DNA of 5,417 nt from NCBI GenBank assembly GCA_937915485.1, contig CALGII010000280.1, forward strand, positions 1 through 5,417. The letters run 5' to 3'. Origin of the DNA: an uncultured Ignavibacteriota bacterium. GTDB lineage: Bacteria; Bacteroidota; Ignavibacteria; Tepidaquicellales; Tepidaquicellaceae. The notes beneath the pieces are model-generated. The model did not search any database and had not been told where the DNA came from. It saw only the letters and a list, made by a program, of their open reading frames with translations. The position numbers and the translations under genes are program-made. Position 1 is the stretch's first letter. Every line of letters begins with the position of its first letter. This document shows positions 1 to 5,417 of this stretch, one piece after another.

Positions 1-11
1 TGCTGACATTA

Positions 12-695
12 TTGAAAAATGACCTGGTTGATTTTGTTTTTCCGAAAATATGCCTGATTACCGACGAACGTCTTCCCGAAGATAATTCGAATTCATTTAT
101 CAAAGACGAGGTTCTTCACGGTATCGAGAAAGCGGATGCCGATGACCTCGTTCTTCTTAAAGCAAAAATCAATTCTGATTTTTTCTTTTCTAAATTCGTG
201 TTCAGGCACGAGAACGAAGTTCAAACGCTCATCCATTTCCTTAAATATAAAGGCTTCTCCTCTATCGGAACGTTTCTTGGCGAATTGCTCGGAGAAACAA
301 TTAAAGAAAAATACTCCGCTGAATTGTCGCGTTTTGGCTGCATCGTCCCCGTTCCCCTGTTTAGAACAAAAGAACGGGAAAGAGGATATAATCAAAGCGC
401 GTTCATCGGCGAAGGCTTGAAAAAATCAACAGGTCTCGAATTAAGAAATGATATCGTCTTCAGAAGACGTTACACCCAGTCGCAAACAGGATTGTCTTAC
501 AAAGAACGCGTCGAAAACGTTAAGGATGCATTCGACATAAAAAGTGATTTCAGCCCGGAGAGCATCGGGAACGGTATCCTCGTCGTCGATGACGTCGTAA
601 CAACTGGTTCAACTATTAAGGAGGTAATACGAACGCTCAAAGAAAAACTCAACGTCAAAATCGGAGCGCTTTCAGTCTGCATCGCTAAAGAGTGA
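12..695 (+). CDS. ComF-family phosphoribosyltransferase (start uncertain, possibly 5' partial)
   Basis: This 227-residue protein belongs to the ComF family of PRTase-fold proteins, which are linked to DNA uptake in competent bacteria but widespread in non-competent ones, so the cellular role is uncertain. The family signature VPVPLFRTKERERGYNQS lies at residues 112-129. A second conserved block (TQSQTGLSYKERVENV) begins near residue 155. The PRPP-binding loop ILVVDDVVTTGST lies at 189-201, with the paired Asp followed by TTGST. The usual N-terminal zinc ribbon is degenerate: only Cys14 remains where ComF proteins normally carry CxxC pairs. The start is not secure. TTG at 12-14 puts the conserved FPKIC segment at a normal distance from the N terminus, but the frame stays open to the left edge (CTG at 3-5) and the ATG at 19-21 is out of frame. 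The 3' end overlaps the convergent aminotransferase gene by 11 bases. Family call secure, start weak. Confidence 0.9.
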   Translation: MKNDLVDFVFPKICLITDERLPEDNSNSFIKDEVLHGIEKADADDLVLLKAKINSDFFFSKFVFRHENEVQTLIHFLKYKGFSSIGTFLGELLGETIKEKYSAELSRFGCIVPVPLFRTKERERGYNQSAFIGEGLKKSTGLELRNDIVFRRRYTQSQTGLSYKERVENVKDAFDIKSDFSPESIGNGILVVDDVVTTGSTIKEVIRTLKEKLNVKIGALSVCIAKE

Positions 696-1863
696 TTTTC
701 TCAAGACCGCCCAGCAGCGCTTTAATGTCTTTCTTGTTGTTGAATATGTGCGGCGATACCCTCAGAAAACCTTCTCTGAGCGCGATAAAAATATTTTGCT
801 TCTCCAGTTCTTTATGCACGTATGCGTTCTTTGATTTGTCCGCGCAGGAGAAAATCAGTATGTTCGAACGGTGCTTCTCCGACATGTCGGACTCAATAAC
901 AAACCTCTTGCTCAATCCAACGGCGAATACATCGAGAAGTTTTTTTATGTGTCTGAAAATATTATCCGTTCCGAGTTTTAAAAAAAGTTCAAGACTCGAT
1001 TCAAGCCCTATCATGCCGAGAGTGTTCGGTGTCGAATTTTCGTAAGCGGACCCGTCCTCGTTGAAATCAAGTTTGTAATCAAGAAAATTTTCAAAGTTGT
1101 ATTTCACGCTCATCGTGGATACGTATGTGGGCTCGATTACTTTTTTCATTCTCTCGGGAATGTACGAGAAGCCTATTCCCGCGGGAGACATCATCCATTT
1201 CTGCGAGCCTGCCGCGAGAAAATCAGGATTGATTTTCTTTACGTCCATCGGAACCACCCCCGCGCTTTGAATTGCGTCAACTACGAGATATGTCCCGTAA
1301 CGCGTGCACAATTCCCTTAATGCTGCAAGGTCGTTTCTGAATCCGAGGAATTCCACAGAACTTACAGTCAAAACGCGCACTCTGTTATTTCTTAGAACGT
1401 TCTCCACATCCTCATCCTTGATAACACCGTTCGCGGACGGTATTCTTATGTTCCGTATCCCGCGGAGTTTTTCCTGATTCATCCACGCGTATACTATCGC
1501 GGGAAATTCGGAATCCGCGTACGCTGCGCAATCCCCTTCTGACAGCCGTATCCCGTTGGCGAATATGTTAAGTCCGTGCGTCGTGCTTCCGGTAATTATT
1601 ATCTCGGATTCATCCGCGTTAATCACTTTCGCAGCGAGCGCCCTTATTCTCTTCATTATCGAGTTGTTGAATATGCTCAGGTTGTCATTCGTGTGCGTAA
1701 ACCTATCTATATATTCCCTGAGTCTTCTTTCCGTCTCCAGAGAATAAGGCGCGTAATGCGCCGAATCCAGATAGACACACGATTCCGCCATCGGAAAAAA
1801 TTTCCGCGCTTCGCTAATGTCTTCAAGTTCCCTGAATCTTTTCTTTATATTCTTTTGCTTCAC
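685..1863 (-). CDS. Class V aminotransferase-fold PLP enzyme, not a cysteine desulfurase
   Basis: This is a 392-residue fold-type I PLP enzyme of the class V aminotransferase / NifS-like superfamily. Visible landmarks are the cofactor phosphate/stacking region TGSTTHGLN (91-99, His96 over the ring), the Asp that contacts the pyridine nitrogen in VVDAIQSAG (Asp196, Gln199), and the Schiff-base lysine in AAGSQKWMMSPAG (Lys222). A C-terminal REGFLRVSPHIFN segment (363-375) probably binds the substrate carboxylate. Cysteine desulfurases carry a catalytic Cys in a loop shortly before this Arg region. Here the stretch (about 345-370) has no Cys, so the protein is more like the isopenicillin N epimerase-like or uncharacterised aminotransferase branch. 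Substrate unknown. The start is GTG, overlapping the upstream lytic transglycosylase stop as GTGA, which indicates translational coupling. Met25 is a poorer start because it would remove the conserved helix and FP segment that precede it. Cytoplasmic, no signal peptide. Confidence 0.86.
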   Translation of the reverse strand: MKQKNIKKRFRELEDISEARKFFPMAESCVYLDSAHYAPYSLETERRLREYIDRFTHTNDNLSIFNNSIMKRIRALAAKVINADESEIIITGSTTHGLNIFANGIRLSEGDCAAYADSEFPAIVYAWMNQEKLRGIRNIRIPSANGVIKDEDVENVLRNNRVRVLTVSSVEFLGFRNDLAALRELCTRYGTYLVVDAIQSAGVVPMDVKKINPDFLAAGSQKWMMSPAGIGFSYIPERMKKVIEPTYVSTMSVKYNFENFLDYKLDFNEDGSAYENSTPNTLGMIGLESSLELFLKLGTDNIFRHIKKLLDVFAVGLSKRFVIESDMSEKHRSNILIFSCADKSKNAYVHKELEKQNIFIALREGFLRVSPHIFNNKKDIKALLGGLEKITL

Positions 1864-2840
1864 TTATTTTTCTTCTTCTTTGACTTTTTTTCTTCCGTCA
1901 GGTTACCCGGATATATTTTTTTGTAATTTTCGTAATAGAACATTATGTACTCTACATACTTGTAAGGCTCCTGCCAGTTGTTAAGCGTTCCGCTCGGCGG
2001 ACGTCCCGTCTTCGGCCAGACAAGTCTGTGCACGGAATCCTGATTCGACGCGAGATAAGGATAGTATTCCTTCACGTTATCCCACTTGTTGTAATCTTTC
2101 CCGAAATAATTGGCGATTGTCATAGCGTCCACAACCCTGCCCAGCCCTGCGTTATACGCGGCGAGCGCGAATTTTATTTTGTCCTCGCCCGTAAATTCGA
2201 ACGACGCCGCGAGCGTCGCGTAATAATACATCCCCGCCGTGAGATTGTTGTAAGGCGTTTTGGTATCTTCGAGTTTCAGTTCGTTCTGCAAGCCAAGACC
2301 CGTTCCCGGCATTATCTGCATGAGACCGTACGCCCCCGCTCTCGAAACCGCCTCAGGATTGAAGTATGATTCCTGACGTATCATCGCAAGAATGAGCCTC
2401 CAGTCGAGTTTATAATGATTGCATTGTTCCTTTATAACGTCGCCGTATGCCTCTACAAGTTCATTCACGTTTCCGTATGTAAATTTCATTTTCTTGTTGA
2501 ACAGATTCGTCCGCAGGTATTCGAATTCATTGAATTTTCTCACGGAGTCCTTTGGGAAAAGCATAGTGTTGAAGCAGACGAAGTTGAAAATATTGCTCCA
2601 CTTCAAATAGAATTTTTCGAGTTCGAATGTCGTTACTTTGCTTTTTTTATCCAGCACTTCCGAATTGTCCGTCCTCTGATTCTCGCTGACAGGCGATATC
2701 GGATCTTCACTCCCTTTTATTTCCGTCTTCAATCCGGCTTCTCTTTGTGTCTGTATTGATGTAATAACCGCTATCGCTAATGCCGTCAAAACCAGCGTGA
2801 CTGTTATATATGTAATTATGTTCTTCTTTGTAAAACGCAT
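1860..2840 (-). CDS. Membrane-anchored SLT-domain lytic transglycosylase (MltF/Slt-like)
   Basis: This 326-residue enzyme is predicted to cleave the MurNAc-GlcNAc bond of peptidoglycan with formation of 1,6-anhydroMurNAc. An N-terminal membrane segment (about residues 8-28, after MRFTKKN) would anchor it in the inner membrane with the rest in the periplasm. A variable, polar linker follows to about residue 70. The SLT lysozyme-like domain spans about 130-310. It has the catalytic Glu157 in AMIRQESYFNP, the AYGLMQIMPGTG block (170-181), the YNNLTAGMYY block (197-207) and AAYNAGLGRV (227-236). The C-terminal part is rich in Tyr (PYKYVEYIMFYYENY), and the protein ends in a Lys-rich tail (KKSKKKKNK). 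No lipobox Cys is seen near the N terminus, so it is a transmembrane rather than a lipoprotein form. The ATG start has no Shine-Dalgarno motif. It is first in a two-gene unit with the class V aminotransferase, joined by a 4-base overlap. Confidence 0.92.
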   Translation of the reverse strand: MRFTKKNIITYITVTLVLTALAIAVITSIQTQREAGLKTEIKGSEDPISPVSENQRTDNSEVLDKKSKVTTFELEKFYLKWSNIFNFVCFNTMLFPKDSVRKFNEFEYLRTNLFNKKMKFTYGNVNELVEAYGDVIKEQCNHYKLDWRLILAMIRQESYFNPEAVSRAGAYGLMQIMPGTGLGLQNELKLEDTKTPYNNLTAGMYYYATLAASFEFTGEDKIKFALAAYNAGLGRVVDAMTIANYFGKDYNKWDNVKEYYPYLASNQDSVHRLVWPKTGRPPSGTLNNWQEPYKYVEYIMFYYENYKKIYPGNLTEEKKSKKKKNK

Positions 2841-2862
2841 TATACTATTGGTTTTACAGTAT

Positions 2863-2892
2863 ATTATATGCTTCCATTTTTTAAATTAACAA
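2863..2892 (-). promoter_or_regulatory. Candidate promoter for the lytic transglycosylase / aminotransferase unit
   Basis: On the minus strand, TTGTTA (2887-2892) is followed after 18 bases by a perfect TATAAT (2863-2868). It would start transcription near 2856, about 15 bases upstream of the ATG at 2838-2840. The region is AT-rich, so a chance match is possible, and bacteria of this lineage often use a different consensus. Confidence 0.4.
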
Positions 2893-2977
2893 TATCAGCC
2901 ATTAAATTCAGTATATTATTGTTTACATTAAACTTCCTGCGCCCCTGCACTGTCTAATTATTGCTGAACGGTTTAGA

Positions 2978-3010
2978 TTGTTGATTTTAAAGATAATAAT
3001 CGTAATTTTA
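2978..3010 (+). promoter_or_regulatory. Candidate Bacteroidota-type promoter for the sigma operon
   Basis: TTG (2978-2980), directly repeated as TTG at 2981-2983, precedes TAATTTTA (3003-3010). The second element matches the Bacteroidota -7 consensus TAnnTTTG at seven of eight positions, with 19 bases between it and the second TTG. It sits about 20 bases before the sigma factor start. No clear ECF-type GAAC/GTC element pair was found, so autoregulation by the encoded sigma factor is not demonstrated. Weak evidence in AT-rich DNA. Confidence 0.25.
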
Positions 3011-3029
3011 GGCGAATAAATATTAATGC

Positions 3030-3626
3030 TTGAATCAGGGAATAAATTTACAAAGCAGCGACAGCGAAATAATATCTGACTTCCTGAAAGGAAACAGCAG
3101 TTCTTTTAATTTTATTGTCCTGAAATATCAGAAAAAAGTTTACTGGGTCGTTAGAAGAATGGTGCTGGATCACGATGACGCCGATGATATTACGCAGGAA
3201 GTATTCATAAAACTGTATAGAACGATGAGCGATTTCAGGGGCGAGTCTTCTCTTTTCACGTATCTGTATAAAATTGCGGTTAACTATTCACTGAATCATT
3301 TGAAGAAGAACAGAAACAAGTTTGAAAAACTCAAGAATATCGACGAAGAAAGTTATAACATAAAGGATAGTTCTAAGGATCAGGATGCCATGATGGCGGA
3401 CAAGGAAAGGGAAAAACTTCTTAAAGATGCGATGCTCGCTCTTCCTGATCAGCAAAGGGCGGTGTTCAGCCTCAGGTTTTATGACGAACTTAGTTATGAG
3501 GAAATATCGAAAATACTCGGCAAGTCTGTCGGCGGAATGAAAGCGAATTACTTTCACGCGCTGAAAAAAATTCAGTCTTTTCTGTTAGAAAAGAAAAATA
3601 AAGGCGAAATTGATTACACACAATAA
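3030..3626 (+). CDS. ECF-subfamily RNA polymerase sigma factor
   Basis: This 198-residue protein is an extracytoplasmic-function sigma-70 factor that directs core RNA polymerase to a small regulon. The sigma-2 domain covers about residues 24-91. It includes the core-binding/-10 segment DADDITQEVFIKLYRTM (50-66) and the FRGESSLFTYLYKIAVN segment (69-85) typical of region 2.3/2.4. A charged linker (about 92-130) leads to the sigma-4 domain (131-185), with LPDQQRAVFSLRFYDELSYEEIS and the helix-turn-helix ILGKSVGGMKANYFHALKK (162-180). There is no sigma-3 domain and the length is normal for ECF factors. The start is TTG at 3030-3032. A stop lies two codons upstream in frame (3024-3026), so no earlier start is possible, and the next Met (44) would cut into sigma-2. 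Its stop overlaps the next gene's ATG (TAATG), as expected for a sigma/anti-sigma pair. The cytoplasmic activity is presumably held in check by that neighbour. Confidence 0.95.
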   Translation: MNQGINLQSSDSEIISDFLKGNSSSFNFIVLKYQKKVYWVVRRMVLDHDDADDITQEVFIKLYRTMSDFRGESSLFTYLYKIAVNYSLNHLKKNRNKFEKLKNIDEESYNIKDSSKDQDAMMADKEREKLLKDAMLALPDQQRAVFSLRFYDELSYEEISKILGKSVGGMKANYFHALKKIQSFLLEKKNKGEIDYTQ

Positions 3627-4321
3627 TGGGTGAGAATAAATCGAATACAGGAGAGGAGTTGTTGTTTTCCCTCCCCGATTACATCAACGGGAAGATTGCC
3701 GATTCCTCGCTTAAATCGGAAATTGAAAGTCTGATAGAAACTGACGAAGAGTTCAGGAATGAATATCTCGCGATGAAAAATACTTTTCAGTTCGTCGCCG
3801 GTTCTTCTCTTGAACCTCCGCCTGAACATTATTTTACCGGACTCGTTCCGCGAATTAATACACGGCTCGAAAACGGCGCTTCCGGTAAACTCTCTATCCA
3901 CGGGATTTTGCACTTATGGCGCTATGTAGTTCCGGCGCTGACAGTAATACTTGTTATAATAATCGTATCGATGCCCGGGAAAAAGCAATTTGAAGTTTCC
4001 CTTTCGGACTCGCAAAATGTTACCGGCACGACGTCATTAACGAACGATACTCTTAAAGTGCCCGTTACGGAATCGACGATCGAAGATGTGGCCTCAAATA
4101 CCGAAAACAATAACACCACGACAGGCTCGAGTTCTTATCGAATAAAGAAAGTTTTAGAGAATGAGGCTGATAATATTCTTGAGGGACTTTCCGAATTTAT
4201 CGACGGTGAAGTTGAGCAGCCGGTTGACGCGGACTATTATTTCGACGAAAGCGAATTCGGTAATTTGTCGCCTGCGGAACAGAACGAATTAATCGCAAAT
4301 TTGTCAAAAACAAAATTCTAA
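3626..4321 (+). CDS. Probable membrane anti-sigma factor, no zinc-binding motif
   Basis: This 231-residue, single-pass membrane protein is probably the inhibitor of the ECF sigma factor encoded just upstream; its ATG shares one base with the sigma stop codon. The N-terminal cytoplasmic part (about 1-95) has the helical layout of anti-sigma domains: LPDYINGKIADSS, then SEIESLIETDEEFRNEYLAM (31-50), resembling the usual 'l..YidGeL...e...ie..l..d...r' pattern. The protein has no cysteine at all, so the HxxxCxxC zinc site of ZAS-type anti-sigmas is absent. A hydrophobic segment (about 97-116, ending IIIVSMPGKK) should cross the inner membrane. The periplasmic part begins with an Asn/Thr/Ser-rich linker (about 128-170) and ends in an acidic region (DADYYFDESE) followed by LSPAEQNELIANLSK. 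Function is inferred from position, topology and the N-terminal pattern. It could alternatively be a generic membrane protein of the operon. Confidence 0.8.
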   Translation: MGENKSNTGEELLFSLPDYINGKIADSSLKSEIESLIETDEEFRNEYLAMKNTFQFVAGSSLEPPPEHYFTGLVPRINTRLENGASGKLSIHGILHLWRYVVPALTVILVIIIVSMPGKKQFEVSLSDSQNVTGTTSLTNDTLKVPVTESTIEDVASNTENNNTTTGSSSYRIKKVLENEADNILEGLSEFIDGEVEQPVDADYYFDESEFGNLSPAEQNELIANLSKTKF

Positions 4322-4325
4322 CATA

Positions 4326-4778
4326 ATGAACAATCTTAAAATATTTGCTGCCGTAATTATTATCCTCGCCGTGTGCTCGTCGAACCTTTATGCTCAGAGA
4401 GACTCTTCAGGAAGGAAACTTAAAAAAGTTATCAGGGAAAAATTGGTCGAGAAAATCGGCATCGATGAAACTACAGCGGATAAAGTAATTACACTGCAGG
4501 CTAAACACAGGAAAGAAATAAAAGAACTCAGAAAAATGCAGGCTGACTACCTTAAAGATATTACCGAAAATCCCGAAAGCCCGGATATTTCCTCTAAACT
4601 CGACGCCTTCGTTGACTGCGACAACAAGATCTATCAAAAGAGAAAGGAATTCCTTGATGATTTGAAATCATTCCTGACTACGAAACAAATCGCGCAGATG
4701 ATGTCTTTCTCCAATGACCTGTCGAAATTCATGAAAAAAGAAATGAAGAAAAAACACCGGGACTCCGACGACAGATAA
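4326..4778 (+). CDS. Secreted Spy/CpxP/CnrX-like periplasmic protein (probable stress or metal sensor)
   Basis: This 150-residue protein has a clear signal peptide (hydrophobic IFAAVIIILAVCSS, likely cleavage after LYA at residue 23), giving a mature periplasmic protein of about 127 residues. The mature part is almost entirely charged helix: LKKVIREKLVEKIGIDETTA (32-51), a Lys/Glu-rich helix with HRKEIKELRKM (61-71), then QKRKEFLDDLKSFLTTKQIAQMM (104-126). The last contains LTTKQ, matching the LTxxQ motif of Spy/CpxP proteins. It ends in a basic tail (MKKEMKKKHR). Proteins of this group chaperone or sense misfolded periplasmic proteins, or bind metal (CnrX, ZraP). Only His61, His144 and Cys98 are obvious candidate metal ligands in the mature chain, so metal binding is not established. 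The gene begins 4 bases after the anti-sigma stop and is surely co-transcribed with it. I infer a sensor or effector acting on the anti-sigma periplasmic domain. Family call moderate, role inferred. Confidence 0.72.
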   Translation: MNNLKIFAAVIIILAVCSSNLYAQRDSSGRKLKKVIREKLVEKIGIDETTADKVITLQAKHRKEIKELRKMQADYLKDITENPESPDISSKLDAFVDCDNKIYQKRKEFLDDLKSFLTTKQIAQMMSFSNDLSKFMKKEMKKKHRDSDDR

Positions 4779-4817
4779 TATTGACTGAAATAACGACCCC
4801 ATACCTCTTTTAATGCG

Positions 4818-4829
4818 TACATATATGTA
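4818..4829. repeat. 12-base perfect palindrome in the operon-ileS spacer
   Basis: TACATATATGTA equals its own reverse complement and lies about 40 bases after the periplasmic-protein stop codon. It is too short and AT-rich for an intrinsic terminator and is not followed directly by a T-run. It could be a dimeric operator half-site pair, or chance in AT-rich DNA. Confidence 0.3.
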
Positions 4830-4871
4830 ATTTATTGTAATATCATACCTTTAAATCAATTTCCCGCCGTC

Positions 4872-4900
4872 TTGATTCATTTTTATATATTGTTATTTTG
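4872..4900 (+). promoter_or_regulatory. Candidate promoter for ileS
   Basis: TTG (4872-4874) is followed after 18 bases by TTATTTTG (4893-4900), which matches the Bacteroidota -7 element TAnnTTTG at seven of eight positions. This would leave a leader of roughly 35 bases before the ATG at 4942. I see no T-box-like leader: the spacer is too short and lacks a structured stem with an antiterminator. No convincing terminator separates the upstream operon, so some read-through into ileS is possible. Confidence 0.3.
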
Positions 4901-4941
4901 CATTTTTTTATCTAATTTTAAAGTTTATTAATTTTTGAAAA

Positions 4942-5417
4942 ATGTACGAAAATTTACAGGACAATATTAGTTTACCGGCTTTAGAGAACGAATTACTTGA
5001 ATTCTGGGCTAAGGATAAAACCTTTGAAAAAAGTATAAATTCGAGGAATCCCGAAAAACATTATACTTTTTACGAAGGGCCCCCGACGGCTAACGGTCTT
5101 CCGGGCATTCATCACGTTATCGCAAGAACGGTAAAAGACATCATTTGCAGGTATAAGACAATGTGGGGATACAGAGTAACCAGAAAAGCAGGCTGGGATA
5201 CGCACGGTCTTCCTGTAGAAGTCGAAGTGGAAAAGCAACTTGGACTGAAATCCAGAGACGATATTTACGAATTCGGCGCGACTAAATTCAACGAAGAATG
5301 CAAGAAGTCTATCTTCAAGTATCTTTCGCAGTGGGAAGATCTTACAAGAAAAATGGCGTACTGGATTAACCTCGACGACGCTTACGTTACTTTTCATAAC
5401 GAATACATCGAATCTGT
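4942..5417 (+). CDS. ileS: Isoleucyl-tRNA synthetase, type 2, 5' part (cut by window end)
   Basis: The first 158 residues of isoleucyl-tRNA synthetase are present. The enzyme charges tRNA-Ile with isoleucine in the cytoplasm and is essential. The reading frame is open to the window edge, and the full-length type 2 protein is usually over 1000 residues, so roughly 15 percent is visible. Diagnostic segments are FYEGPPTANGLPGIHH (43-58), the ARTVKDIICRYKTMWGY block (61-77) and RKAGWDTHGLPVEVEVEK (81-98), all of the Rossmann catalytic domain. The class I signature occupies residues 55-58 as Gly-Ile-His-His rather than His-x-Gly-His, which places it in the eukaryote-like type 2 group with the swapped motif. 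The editing domain, the KMSKS loop and the anticodon-binding region lie beyond the window. The ATG at 4942-4944 is preceded by an A/T-rich leader without a Shine-Dalgarno motif. Family and start are both secure. Confidence 0.96.
   Translation, partial: MYENLQDNISLPALENELLEFWAKDKTFEKSINSRNPEKHYTFYEGPPTANGLPGIHHVIARTVKDIICRYKTMWGYRVTRKAGWDTHGLPVEVEVEKQLGLKSRDDIYEFGATKFNEECKKSIFKYLSQWEDLTRKMAYWINLDDAYVTFHNEYIES

Noticed and set aside
136..420. Alternative plus-strand open frame inside the ComF gene.
   Set aside because: It is out of frame with a well-conserved ComF protein and its translation shows no family signature.
685..1863. Annotation as cysteine desulfurase (SufS/NifS/IscS).
   Set aside because: The Schiff-base lysine region fits the superfamily, but the C-terminal loop that should carry the catalytic cysteine has none.
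2961..2990. ECF-type autoregulatory promoter starting from GAAC at 2966-2969.
   Set aside because: No GTC-like -10 partner is found at 16-17 bases. The four-base core alone is too common to support a call.
4854..4886. Possible intrinsic terminator: AATCAA and TTGATT arms around a 12-base loop, followed by a T-rich stretch.
   Set aside because: The stem is only six pairs with a single G-C pair and a large loop, which is too weak for a terminator. The right arm also coincides with the candidate ileS promoter element.
4779..4941. T-box or other tRNA-sensing leader ahead of ileS.
   Set aside because: The spacer is only 163 bases, very AT-rich, and lacks the stem, T-box sequence and terminator/antiterminator pair that such leaders need.
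4993..5397. Long open frame on the minus strand opposite ileS.
   Set aside because: It is the antisense shadow of a clearly conserved IleRS coding region and has no recognisable domain. The same applies to the opposite-strand frames at 1576-1926, 2028-2369, 2415-2759 and 3614-3913.

Overview
The window reads as ordinary chromosome from a Bacteroidota/Chlorobiota-type bacterium; Ignavibacteria is my best guess. The main reasons are: start codons preceded by A/T-rich sequence with no recognisable Shine-Dalgarno motif; an isoleucyl-tRNA synthetase of the eukaryote-like type 2; and an ECF sigma factor encoded directly with a membrane anti-sigma factor. The taxonomy is inference from style and family, since no rRNA or other decisive marker is present. 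There is no sign of a mobile element, CRISPR array, tRNA or rRNA gene.

Left part (1-2840). A ComF-family phosphoribosyltransferase gene runs rightward from the left edge and meets a leftward two-gene unit tail to tail, with an 11-base overlap of coding ends. The leftward unit begins with a membrane-anchored SLT-type lytic transglycosylase (peptidoglycan cleavage). It continues through a 4-base GTGA overlap into a class V PLP-dependent aminotransferase-fold enzyme that has the PLP lysine but no cysteine-desulfurase cysteine.

Centre (2841-4778). An AT-rich divergent intergenic region separates the lytic transglycosylase from a rightward three-gene operon. Its genes are an ECF sigma factor, a single-pass membrane protein that is almost certainly its anti-sigma factor (TAATG overlap), and a secreted Spy/CpxP/CnrX-like periplasmic helical protein 4 bases further on. 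Together they look like an envelope-stress or metal-sensing signalling module: periplasmic sensor, then membrane anti-sigma, then cytoplasmic sigma. The signal and the regulon cannot be read from this window.

Right end (4779-5417). A 163-base AT-rich spacer with a candidate promoter leads into the 5' part of ileS, which is cut by the window end. The encoded IleRS carries the class I signature in the swapped form Gly-Ile-His-His instead of His-x-Gly-His. This altered motif has been described in a subset of type 2 IleRS enzymes and linked to very high mupirocin resistance. It and the sigma/anti-sigma/periplasmic triad are the two most interesting items here.
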